Shown: positions 35,653 through 45,672 of the stretch, piece after piece | Layout of the letters: each line of letters starts with the position of its first letter | How positions within the stretch are numbered: the stretch's first letter is position 1 | Origin: Sordaria brevicollis | Taxonomy: Eukaryota; Ascomycota; Sordariomycetes; Sordariales; Sordariaceae | DNA: 64,000 nt | Reading direction: 5' to 3' | NCBI GenBank assembly: GCA_033439795.1 | Contig: JAUTDP010000008.1 | Coordinates: forward strand, 62,001-126,000 | Notes under the pieces: model-generated | Database searches by the model: none | Told to the model about the DNA's origin: nothing | Seen by the model: only the letters and a program-made list of their open reading frames with translations | Translations under genes and position numbers: made by a program

Positions 35653-36626
35653 GCGAGCTTGAAAAGAAAAGGGGGGTGAGGAAGAATGTGATTTAGCAAA
35701 GCGTGTTCCTCTGGCGTTTACAAAGACCATAGATTATCGATCTGATTACTACATCTGATGGGTTGCTATTTACTACTAGATATTTATTGAAAGATGTTAC
35801 ATATTGGGTTTCGCTCTCTAGTGAACCGAGTGGGCTAAATGGCCGAGAGGTGGACGTGGAAGTGTTGAAGAAGAATACGGCGGACCCGGCTGCTGTTAGT
35901 GCTGCCTGCCGGATGAAACCCCGCATTGCAAAGCGCTATCGGACGGGAGTCTCGACGACACTCCTTCTTTGCTCCTTCATCAACACCACAACTCTCTCCA
36001 AGAACCATTGGCTTTTATACTAACCGAAGTCTTTTCACAAAAAGCAATGTCCCTACTGGTACAAAAGCATAGCCCACATCCTCGATATTCTTTAACCCCA
36101 TGGAGATCCTTATCGGCATGCCCGCTCTCACCCGCTCTCACCCGCTTCATCTTTCAGCTCATGTCGTTGGGTAGAGGTAGTCATCACGCAGTTACATTTT
36201 TTTCGCTTGACCGAAATAAGCCAATCATGATGCGTACCAGACCATCGTCGATGCTCTGCATGGCGACAGAAGCGGTAGTAGTCGAGGCCTGATGAAGTGT
36301 CGTTGGGTAAGTGTCGTTGGGTAAGAGCCGAGTTGGCTGGGCTGGGCCTCAGCTCCTGCTTGATTGCTGACATGACATGATATGGCTTCAGACTGAGCGA
36401 GTCTAAGCCTCGTGGTCGGGTTTTTTGGTTATTATTATTGCTTGTGCTGCTCTTCGTCCTAGTGGAATCTTGAACTCTTTGTCTTTCGTCTTTATCATTC
36501 TTTGTCCATTGCTGCGGTCCATTCTGAACAGTATCCTCACCCCGATACCCCAGCCTGATACCGCCTCAAGACTTCATCCTCCGAATCAACATCCTCAACT
36601 CAACCACCTCACCAACCCTCAAAAAA
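35653..36626. other. Intergenic: lhs1 3' end and amylase promoter
   Basis: No gene was seen. A short tandem CTCACCCGCT lies at 36,123-36,143. The stretch before 36,627 is C/A-rich (tcaaccacctcaccaaccc), typical of a 5' leader. Confidence 0.6.
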
Positions 36627-38542
36627 ATGGGCGACAACTTCCAAACCCCCTCCCCTTCCCCCTCCCCAGCTCCCGCTCCCACCTCATCCACCTCATCATC
36701 CCAAAACCGCGAACCACAACAACAACCAACCCCCCAAAACGCCACCCTCCTCCAAGCCTTCGAATGGTACGTCCCCGCCGACCAGTCCCACTTCCTCCGC
36801 CTCTCCTCGCACCTCCCGCAACTTTCCCATCACGGAATCTCCGCCCTCTGGCTCCCTCCTCAATGCAAAGCCACCTCCCCCTCCTCAAACGGCTACGACA
36901 TCTACGACCTTTTCGACATCGGCGAGTTTAACCAAAAGGGTTCCATCGCAACAAAATGGGGCACAAAGGAGCAGCTGTTAGGGCTGTCGCGGGTCGCGGA
37001 AGAAAATGAGGTGGGACTGTACTGGGACGCGGTGTTGAATCATCGGTTTGGAGCGGACCATAGGGAGAAGTGTAAAGCGGTGGAGGTTGATAGTGAGAAT
37101 CGGATGGTGAGGAAGTCAGGGGAGTACGAGATTGATGCGTGGGTTGGTTTCTCCTTCCCAGCCCGCGGGGACGCTTACAGTAAACAAAAATACCACTGGT
37201 ACCACTTCTCCGGGGTAGACTTTGATGCCAACAACCCTAGCAAGGCGGGGACTATTTATCAAATACTGGGAGAACAAAGTCAGGGGTGGGCGAAAAGCCC
37301 GGAGGAGGTGGATGGGGAAAAGGGAAATTATGATTATTTGATGGGGTGTGATGTGGATTATAGTCACGGCGAGGTGGTGGAGGATGTGTTGAATTGGGGA
37401 CGGTGGTTACGACGAGAGATGGGGGAGGGGTTGAGGGGCGTGAGGTTTGATGCGGTGAAGCATTTTTCGGAGGGGTTTCTCAGGAGGTTTGTGAAGATGC
37501 TGGATGAAGAATTTGGGGAGGGGTGGTTTTTGGTGGGGGAGTTTTGGAAGGATAGTTTGGGGAGTATGGTGAGTTTTGACTGTCCGGAGGGAGGGGGAGA
37601 GGGATGGGGGATGGGGGATAAGGGGAAGTGCTGATATTGGTGAAAATCACAGACCGACTATCTCGACCGGATGGACCACAAGTTCTCGCTGTTTGATGCG
37701 CCCTTGGTTTACAACTTTGGGGAAATCAGCACGAGTGTCGAGGCCGATTTGAGGAGGGTGTTTGATGATACGCTGGTTCAGAAGGCGCCTGTTTGTGCGG
37801 TGGTATGTCCTTTTCCATCCTCCCTCCCGTCCCCTTTCCCCCTTCTTCTTCAAGCCTCTCCTCGTTATTTCCCTTCCTTCATCTCCTCCTTCCATTCCTT
37901 TCCCATCCCAATCCCCCTCCAGAAACCGTCATACTAACTACCCTCCAGACCCTAGTCCAAAACCACGACACCCAACCCCTCCAGTCCCTCTCCGTCCCCA
38001 TAACCCCCTGGTTCCTCCCCCTCGCCTATAGTCTAATCCTCCTCCGCTCCTCCGGCTACCCCTGCGTCTTCTACGGCGACCTCTACGGCCTCTGCACGCC
38101 CACCCCCTCCCAACCAAACCCCACCTCCCCTACCTCTCCCCCGCTCACTATCCTCCCCCGACTCCTCCTAGCGCGTAAATACTTCGCCTACGGTCCCCAG
38201 GATGATTACTTCGATTACCGCACTTGTATTGGGTGGACGAGACATGGTACCTGGGATAGACCGACGGGAAGGTGTGCGGTGGTGATGAGTAACGCCGGGG
38301 AAGGGTGGAAGAGGATGTATGTCGGGACGGAGTGTGCGGGACAAAAATGGGAGGATGTGTTGGGGTGGAGGGGGGAGAAGGTGGTTATTGGGGAAGATGG
38401 GTGGGGGACGTTTTGGTGTGGAGGGTGTAGTGTGGGGGTTTGGGTGTGGGAGGGGGCGGAGGGGATGGGGGAGGTTAGGGAGGAGGGGGGGTTTGATTTT
38501 AATATTTATAGTGCTGGTACGGGGATGAAGGATGGGGAGTGA
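36627..38542 (+). CDS. Cytosolic GH13 alpha-amylase-like enzyme
   Basis: Exons are 36,627-37,568, 37,653-37,802 and 37,949-38,542, all joined in phase 0; 561 residues. Introns are GTGAGT...CAG (84 bp) and GTATGT...ACTAAC...CAG (146 bp). There is no signal peptide; a Pro/Ser-rich N-terminus leads into L-L-Q-A-F-E-W-Y. The GH13 regions are present: A-V-L-N-H, G-V-R-F-D-A-V-K-H with the nucleophile D275, V-G-E-F-W with the acid E305, and Q-N-H-D-T-Q with D371 across the exon 2/3 junction. The pattern fits subfamily GH13_5, the intracellular fungal type that includes Histoplasma Amy1 and Aspergillus AmyD, linked to alpha-glucan metabolism. That role is inferred. Coding-strand composition flips between C-rich and G-rich along the gene. 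Confidence 0.9.
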
Positions 38543-39167
38543 ACGAAGGACGTCGGGGTCATGGATGGTGGGTGGTGAGAGAGACCTAGTATGGGAGGGA
38601 AATAGAATGGCTGAAGATCGAAATGGCAACAGCCTGGAAGTCAACGCATGGGGGAATCCTGAAGGAGACATGATACAAAGAACCCTATAGGACACGGATC
38701 ATGAGAAAGGCAACGAGGCACGAAGCAAGAGATTGGAACGTTCGAAATGAAGGAAGTCAGTTTGGGATTGTATCTTGCTATCAAACATCAGTTTTCTCCT
38801 TCAGCCCTCCTCACCGAGAGCCTCCTGAGTAACCGATTCGTCAACAGCCGACAACTACTTCGCTACTTCCCGATTTATACGCTGAGGAGCAAGACAGGTC
38901 AAGCCTGACGTGAACCAGACAAGCCGTCAAGCTCATGCTATGAAACAGATGGGAACGAAAAACAATCCGGTATGAACTCCGACGCTGATGCTGTAAGGCA
39001 GTAAGGTAAGAAAATCCTCCAACAAATGCCAGAAAACTAGTTAACCCCCAACTTATTAGTCAATACCGCTCAGCCATCAAGTATCAGCCCAGCTAAAGAG
39101 CCAGTCCAGACCGTACCAAAACATTTGACGTCCCGAAGCTCCTTCCAAGACTTGAGTCTCGTCCAAG
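38543..39167. other. Convergent 3' region
   Basis: This lies between the amylase (plus) and the repeat protein (minus). It contains the 3' ends of both and no open frame of note. Confidence 0.6.
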
Positions 39168-40657
39168 TTAGGCACGAACAGTAGCCAACTCAGTCTCAAC
39201 AGGCAGACTATTCTTATGAGTACCAAGCTTCCCACCATCAACACCCGGCAAGAAAACCTCCGTGCTGGTAGACGTCGGCTCAGGCCAGCACTGCCAATCC
39301 AAAGCGCAAGGATTCATCGTCAAGCTCACCGAGTCGTCGGTGTAGCTGGCGGTCATGTACCACGACATATCATGGCTAGAGGGCCTGTCATCCTTGTGGT
39401 TGTTGGCGTCGTTGGAAGGGTTGACAAGGGCGTCGTTCTTCTTGCCGGCGTAGACGCCCTCGTTTTTGGCACCCTCGGGGGTATACTCGCGCTGAACAGC
39501 GCCCTTACCGCCGTTGAGAATGGTGGTTTGGACCTCCATCTTTGGCTTTGGCAACATAGTCAGGGTAGTAGGGGCCGGGGTGCTGTATACCTCCAGGATC
39601 TGATCCGCCAAGGGGTTCGGGTTAGGAGCAGGAAGGGGGTTGACGCGGTAGTAGTGATCGTAACCGTCATCACCATCGGGAATAGAGGTAGACGTGGAGA
39701 TCACAGGCAGGGGCATGGATGTGACGGTCTCGAGGGCACCGATGCCGACGCCGATCGCGTCACGACGACGGATATGGAAGTCGGCGGCGGGAACGGTGGA
39801 AGTGACCATGGTGTTTAACTCGGTCCAGGTGCCGGAGGGAGCGGCGAGCGGGAAGCTGCGCGAGGAACGGATGACGGGGGCCGGAGTCTCGGAGATTTCG
39901 GCGCCGTTGGGGAGGGCGAGGGTGTAGGTGGTTGTCATGGTGTTGTAGGTGAAGGTTAGGGTCGTGTACTGCTGGACGGGGCCGGTAGGGGGGCAGCGTC
40001 GGCCTGCTTAACTTCAATGCGGGGGACCTGCTTCATCATGTTCTCGCCGTAGGGAGCGCTGGTGCTGGTCGGCTCGGGAGTGTCCGGGTCAATAGGCGGG
40101 GTGGCAGTGACGGTCATGGTGGTCATGCCATTGTTGACGGGGCCAGGAGGCGCGAGGCGACTGCCGGGCCAACCAGCAGTGACGATGGGAATAGGCACGT
40201 CCTCGACAGTGCTCTGAGCAGCATCCTGGGCTGAGGTCGAGATGGCAGCCGGAGGTCCAGGAGGCGCCAGGCGACTACCAGGCCAACCAGCAGTAACAAT
40301 AGGAATGGGCACATCCTCAACAGCCTCACTGCTCTGAGCAGCAGCTGAAGTCGAGATGGCAGCTGGAGGTCCAGGAGGCGCAAGGCGACTGCCAGGCCAA
40401 CCCGGAGTGACGATGGGGATGGGCACATCCTCAACAGCCTCAGTGCTGTAAGCAGCAGCAGCTGAGGTCGAGATGGTGGCGAGCCTGGGAAGGCCAGGCA
40501 AGCTATCAACATGGTGCTCGGCGTTCGCTTTGGTAGTGATGGTCTCGGTGCCGTTGAGATCACGGTACGATCCGGGTCTCTCGACGTGGGGCGCGGCCAA
40601 GACCTGGGTGGTGAAGGCCGAGGCGGCGCTCAGGGTGAGGACGAGGCGATACTTCAT
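39168..40657 (-). pseudogene. Secreted Pro/Ser/Thr-rich repeat protein, apparently frameshifted
   Basis: The first frame starts at 40,657 with a signal peptide (residues 1 to about 21). It carries three 38-residue repeats beginning V-E-D-V-P-I-P-I-V-T, each with G-W-P-G-S-R-L-A-P-P-G, and stops at 39,956. A second frame runs to a stop at 39,168 and reads open upstream of its first Met (P-T-G-P-V-Q-Q-Y-T-T). The frames meet at a run of six G on the plus strand (39,988-39,993). One additional base there would give one continuous 496-residue frame. No intron with usable sites fits. The second half has P-x-P, Ser/Thr and a Cys-containing C-A-L-D-W-Q-C-W segment. I recognise no family; an extracellular or wall protein is likely. 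It is either a sequence error or a real null allele. Confidence 0.7.
40148..40489 (-). repeat. 114-bp coding tandem repeat, 3 copies
   Basis: AGGCGC begins successive copies at 40,148, 40,262 and 40,376, exactly 114 bp (38 codons) apart, inside the secreted repeat protein. The copies are highly similar, which suggests recent expansion. Such repeats in fungal surface proteins often vary in number between strains. Confidence 0.9.
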
Positions 40658-43516
40658 TGTCGCGATTGATTCTTTTTCTCGAGAGAGAGTTGGGGGAGTT
40701 GAAAATGCTGCTGGTTTGGATATATACTTGCTTGATGATGAGCGCGCGCGACGGTGGCTTGAGGAGCTCAGAGTACTAACCTCGAGATATCAAGACCGTG
40801 ATGATGTGGGTGGTGGCTTGATGAAGGAGTAAAGGAGAGAAGGAGAGAAGAATTTCCTGGGAGAAAAGGAGAAGGAGAAGGAGGGGAAGTTGCCATTTTT
40901 ATCCAGCAGGTTCTGTGGGATTCACCAGCTTGTGCCGTTGCCGGCCTCGTCGTTCAAAGTTCAGACCAAGGTCTAGACGCCTCAGGCATTAGGTGTACCT
41001 TGTACTGCTCCTCCGACCTTTTATCCTGTGTAAACTGGAAGGTACGGAGTCAAGAGCCGCAAGGTGAGGCGGAAATAACAGACAAACAGAAGTGATATCA
41101 GAGGAAGGTACGATATCGGACCAGTAGTCAGCTCCGGGCCCAACACTGTATTTGATATGTACCTTTCGTCGAGGCCTTGGGAAGATGGAAAGGAAGGTTG
41201 CAGTGTCTGTCGTCTTCAAAGAGACCATATTCAACTTTGAGTGGAAGAAAAAGACATAACTATATTCCAAGAGCATCCTTTTCTTTAGGATCAAGCACCT
41301 CCATCGCCGAGACACTTCAGTCCTGTCCGAAATCCTGAATGTGACCAGTCTTACAAAGTAGACAGGCAGGACAGGCGCTCATGACTGGCCATACCTGCAA
41401 TGAATGCTGTTTGATTAAGCCGTTTTGACTCAACCATATTGAACTTGTGAGATGAGTCTAAGTGCTAGTCACTATTCGCAACTCTCTCCTATCGCCACAT
41501 AGTTCAAGTTCCAGCATGAAAATCGTTCGTAAATAGTTGAGTAGATAGACTCGATGACCATTGTCTTCATCTGCCACATTTGCATATCCTCTCTACACCT
41601 GTCCTGCTCATCGGATACAAAAGAACTGCTTAAAAAAAAAAAAACGTTCACTACTCGTCAATGATGTGAATTTTGACCCAAGTTTGTTGGGAAAAGCCCT
41701 GTACTCAGTAACCAGGGACATACGAGTACTTGTGAGATCAAAGTGAGAACGAATAAAAAAAAAACAACGTAGGTGAAAATAAACACTTCCAAGTGGCGTA
41801 CGGTACTTCTGAATAGAGGTACCATTCCATCGCTTGGAACGAGAAAAAAAAATAAAAGGACAAGAATGAGGATAAAGCAGCATGTGCGAAAACTATATAC
41901 TTCAACCGATTTCCGTTACTACCTAAACCATTCGTGTCATCCACACCGACTTGTCAAAGATCGAACTAACGGAACGCAAGGTATTCCAGTCCAGTCCGTA
42001 CCTTGAGCCAGTCGAGTTCCATCACGAGGCAAACTCTTCCATGTACCCCTCCCTGTGAACAAATACATGATGGACGTAGGTTACGTACTCACTAAAGCAA
42101 TACGGCTGCCAAGTATAGAAAGTGAAGAAAGTGTGGAGGGTTATACAAACCCTACCTACCTTCTCTTCTTTTTAACCATCTCTTACTTTGCTGCAACACT
42201 CGATGACGAACGATGAAAGACAAATATTTCTTTGTAATATAACCAAGTCGACACAGTCTCCATTTGCGTTCATGACCTGCAGGTTTCAGCTATAAGTGTG
42301 TAAACTAGGGCCGGTGCTTGTGTTTAACCAAAGGATGGGAAGGTACATAGGTGGGAGAAGGCGGGTTGAGTTGAGTATCAGGGTATGGAATGGCAGAGGG
42401 TGTAGGTGAAGGTGTATGTTTCCTTCATTCAAAAGGGGGATTGTTCCCTCCTTTTACGTCTGTTGGCGTGAATGAAACAAACAAGCGGATATCAGTGATG
42501 AGCAGTCAGAGGGTAGAAGGCTAGTTTTTAGAGGGCTTCAGATACTCAATGTTCTTTCAGCAACGAGTGTCCTCATATTTGTGAACTATCGAACGGGGAC
42601 GGAAAAGAAAGTGTTGGGAAAATTCGACGAAAGCGGTTAGCTCCCTCCGGTAGAGTATTCCATGAGGACCAACTCTTCTAAAAGTGATAAATGGAGAAGT
42701 ATGGTCAGTTGGGATCCGTGGTCTCGTCACTCACAAGGAGACAACTAGGAGAGGTGAATTTTACGACTTGTGTGTTCCGTTCCAATCTGCAATTCAAAGA
42801 TCGTTGAGTGCCATGACAATTTTTACCCGTCAGCCGTCATGTGTGAGAGTGATATATCATAAGAAAACGTGCTGGATATGGAGTGCGTTAGTAGAAAAGG
42901 CGAGAGAAGGTCCTTTGGCTGCTGATCCATCCCATGAGGAAATCCACAACTTTCCTGCATGAGAAGTGGGAGTCCATAACGGTTTGCTAAACGGAGCCTG
43001 AAGTAGGACAGATGACTTGGACATGTGGGTTTAGCCGGATGATTTCTGTAAGGTTCCTCTGGTGTTAGCAATCTGGCATGGCTCATATATACACAAGATG
43101 GGAACGTCATGGTTTGGCATGTCAAAGAGGTTTGCAACTGGCACCCGGTCGTTTAGTCACAATGGCCAAACGACGTCATTCTTGAAAAGAAAGGGGGAAT
43201 CATAATTTCACCGAATCACCGGCGCCGAGGTCTAATGCACTTTTAAGATCTTTGTCCGCAAATCCACGTTTTCCTCTCATTCAATGTCTGAGAGCCCTTA
43301 TTGAGTGCCTGCCTGTTTTGTCCTAGTAATTGCTGCGCCGTAGAGAAAAAAAGAACCGTAAATCCTCCCAGACCCAGTTCCTTTTAACGTGCAACAGACG
43401 CTGCCGTAACAGCAGCCGAGCAAAACATGCCGAAGAGTATCCGTCCAACAGCAGCCCCAAGCACGCAACAAGTTTCCCCCATACACAGCAAGCAGCCACC
43501 AGCCTTGTTGACCATT
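40658..43516. other. Intergenic, 2.9 kb, no gene seen
   Basis: It begins with the promoter of the secreted repeat protein (CT/GA-rich, GAGAGAAGG near 40,830-40,880). Short frames up to 108 codons have no recognisable content. A run of A (41,633-41,644) and several other A/T homopolymers occur. No tRNA or 5S rRNA pattern was found by eye. Confidence 0.55.
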
Positions 43517-44565
43517 TTAACGGTTGGACTTGGCGACACGCTCGAGCTCATCCTTCTTCTTGATGGCGTAGGAGTTGGAGGAGCCCTTGGCGGCGTTGAT
43601 CAGCTCCTCAGCAAGGCACTCGGCAATGGACTTGACGTTGCGGAAAGAAGCCTCGCGAGCACCGGTGGTGAGGAGGGCGATGGCCTGGTTGACGCGGCGG
43701 AGGGGAGAGACATCGACGGCCTGGCGACGGACGGTACCGGCGGAACCGATACGGGTGGAGTCTTCGCGGGGACCGCAGTTGACGATGGCATCGACGGCGA
43801 TCTGGATGGGGTTCTGGTCGGTCATGAGGTGGATCTAGAGTTTGTCATGATGTGTAAGTGGTCTGCCTTATCGGTCGCTTATCGGGTCCCGGGGGTTGTT
43901 CTTACGATCTCGAAGGCGTGAGCGACAATGCGGACAGCCATGAGCTTCTTGCCGTTGTTGCGACCGTGCATCATGAGGGAGTTGGTGAGACGCTCAATGA
44001 TGGGGCAGTTGGCCTTGCGGAAACGCTTGACGGCATAGCGACCAGCGGAGTGGGGGAGGTAGACGGGAGAACGGATCTGGATGTAGTCGCTGTGTTGGTC
44101 GTTAGCCCTCCGTTCGTGTATGTCTTGTTTGCGAATCAAGATCGGTGTTTTCCCAAAGTCCTCCAAAGTTTCTTTTCCCGGTCGAATTGGCGATCTGATC
44201 GTGTGACTCCCCAAGATTTCCAAGATTTCCCAAGCTCTTTTCTTTTCTGCCTCCTCTTTCTTCGCCCAAAAAGTTCCGTCGTGTCGCGTTTCGTAACCAG
44301 TCTCAGGGGGCCGTATTTCTCGTGTGTAATGTGTGTAGTGTTCATCATTCGGACGGGTTGCGCTTACGTCAAAGAGATATCCCTGATCTCGACATCCTCG
44401 TAGCTCCAGCGGTCTGAAATCACACAAGTTAGCATGACGACGTCAATTTGGATCTCGTGATCAACACATACTGAACAGCTTCACACTGCCAACCTCAGCG
44501 AGGACCTCCTTGGGGAGGACCTCATACTGGGAAACGGCCGCGACGTCAACTTCTCCCTCAGACAT
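43517..44565 (-). CDS. rps5: 40S ribosomal protein S5 (uS7)
   Basis: Exons are 44,565-44,472, 44,413-44,368, 44,089-43,906 and 43,834-43,517, giving 213 residues. Introns of 58, 278 and 71 bp carry GTATGT or GTAAG donors. Phases work out (94, 46, 184, 318 nt), and the joins read V-K-L-F-N-R-W-S-Y, D-I-S-L-T-D-Y-I-Q and H-A-F-E-I-I-H-L-M. The conserved core includes K-R-F-R-K-A-x-[26 protein letters not shown] and the basic C-terminus [13 protein letters not shown]. uS7 sits in the 40S head near the mRNA exit and contacts E-site tRNA. The gene is divergent from rps25. Confidence 0.97.
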
Positions 44566-45114
44566 TTTGAATTGCTGTTCGGTGGCCGGACTGCAAAAGG
44601 GGACCCTCGTGGTAATTGGTGGTGAAGTTGGCCGTGAGTTCGGACAGGATAACGTCGAAAGGGTGGTCGTTCGGCGAGCGGAGAGTCTGACGGGTCGTCG
44701 TGGGAATTTTTTGGTGGCCCCGCCTCAGGTGGTCAAGCCCCAATCTGCGCGCTGCCTAGCCCCAAACGGGCCCAGTTGTGCCGGTTGTGTGGTCTGTGCA
44801 CCGCCACGCAGAGTTGCCCGCCACGCCTGCTTTTTGGGGGACGCGAATTGGTTAGGGCTCGGTTGACCTAAGCTTGGCCTGGGTGCGCACCCGCAAGTCG
44901 CTGGCTGGCACAGCGGAGAGTGTGAGTGTGTGCGTTTGCGTTGGTTGGTGCGCAGAGGCCAGCCCAGCGCCCGAGCCACACTTGCCTCTGCGTGCGAGCC
45001 GACCAGAAAAATCTCCCCGCCTTTTCGTTGCGCCAGAGGGAAAAGACCTTGAAGCCAGGCTTGTCTCTCTCCTCTCCCCTTCCATCACCAAACCACCAGA
45101 ACTCATCATTCAAA
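44566..45114. promoter_or_regulatory. Shared divergent promoter of rps5 and rps25
   Basis: Only 549 bp separate the two start codons, so the two 40S genes share their upstream region. Visible elements include an inverted CCAAT box (ATTGG, 44,848-44,852) overlapping GTTAGGGCT (44,851-44,859), GC-rich direct GCCCAGC/GCGCCC motifs, and pyrimidine-rich leaders (CTCTCCTCTCCCC, about 45,066-45,080) before the rps25 start. Coordinated transcription is inferred. No specific factor site can be assigned with certainty. Confidence 0.6.
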
Positions 45115-45672
45115 ATGGCTCCCGCCGCGTCTGGTGCTAAGAAGCAGAAGAAGAAGTGGTCCAAGGGCAAGGGTAAGGAGAATCTCTGTCCATTTTTCGG
45201 GCTCGTCATTTTCGAAAGCAGCAGGCGATTAATGGTGACGGCGTCGCGACTGTCGCCGTCGTCATTCTCTCGCTGTTTCGAGATGGCGACACCCTCTCCC
45301 AAAAGTCTTGGTCAAATTCGCTGACACACACATCACCACTCAACAGTCAAGGACAAGGCTCAGCACGCCGTCATCCTTGACAAGTCCACTTCCGACAAGC
45401 TCTACAAGGACGTCCAGTCCTACCGCCTTGTCACCATCGCCACCCTCGTCGACCGTCTCAAGATCAACGGCTCCCTTGCCCGCAAGTGCCTTAAGGACCT
45501 CGAGGAGAAGGGTCAGATCAAGCAGGTTGTTGGACACAGCAAGATGAAGATCTACAGTACGTCTCTCCTCCGACGATAATCGACTTCGACGAGATACACA
45601 TGCCGCAATTCGCGAGAACATTTGGCTAACGTGCGACTCTTCACAGCCCGTGCCATTGGCGCTGACGAGTAA
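45115..45672 (+). CDS. rps25: 40S ribosomal protein S25 (eS25)
   Basis: Exons are 45,115-45,172, 45,347-45,556 and 45,647-45,672, encoding 97 residues. Introns are 174 and 90 bp (GTAAGG...CAACAG and GTACGT...TCACAG). The first join reads K-G-K-V-K-D-K-A-Q and the last K-I-Y-T-R-A-I-G. The Lys-rich N-terminus (K-K-Q-K-K-K-W-S-K-G-K) and the winged-helix core (L-Y-K-D-V, L-V-D-R-L-K-I-N-G-S-L-A-R, D-L-E-E-K-G-Q-I-K-Q-V) are diagnostic. eS25 lies in the 40S head and is needed for some internal initiation in other eukaryotes. The last exon has only eight codons plus the stop. Confidence 0.97.
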
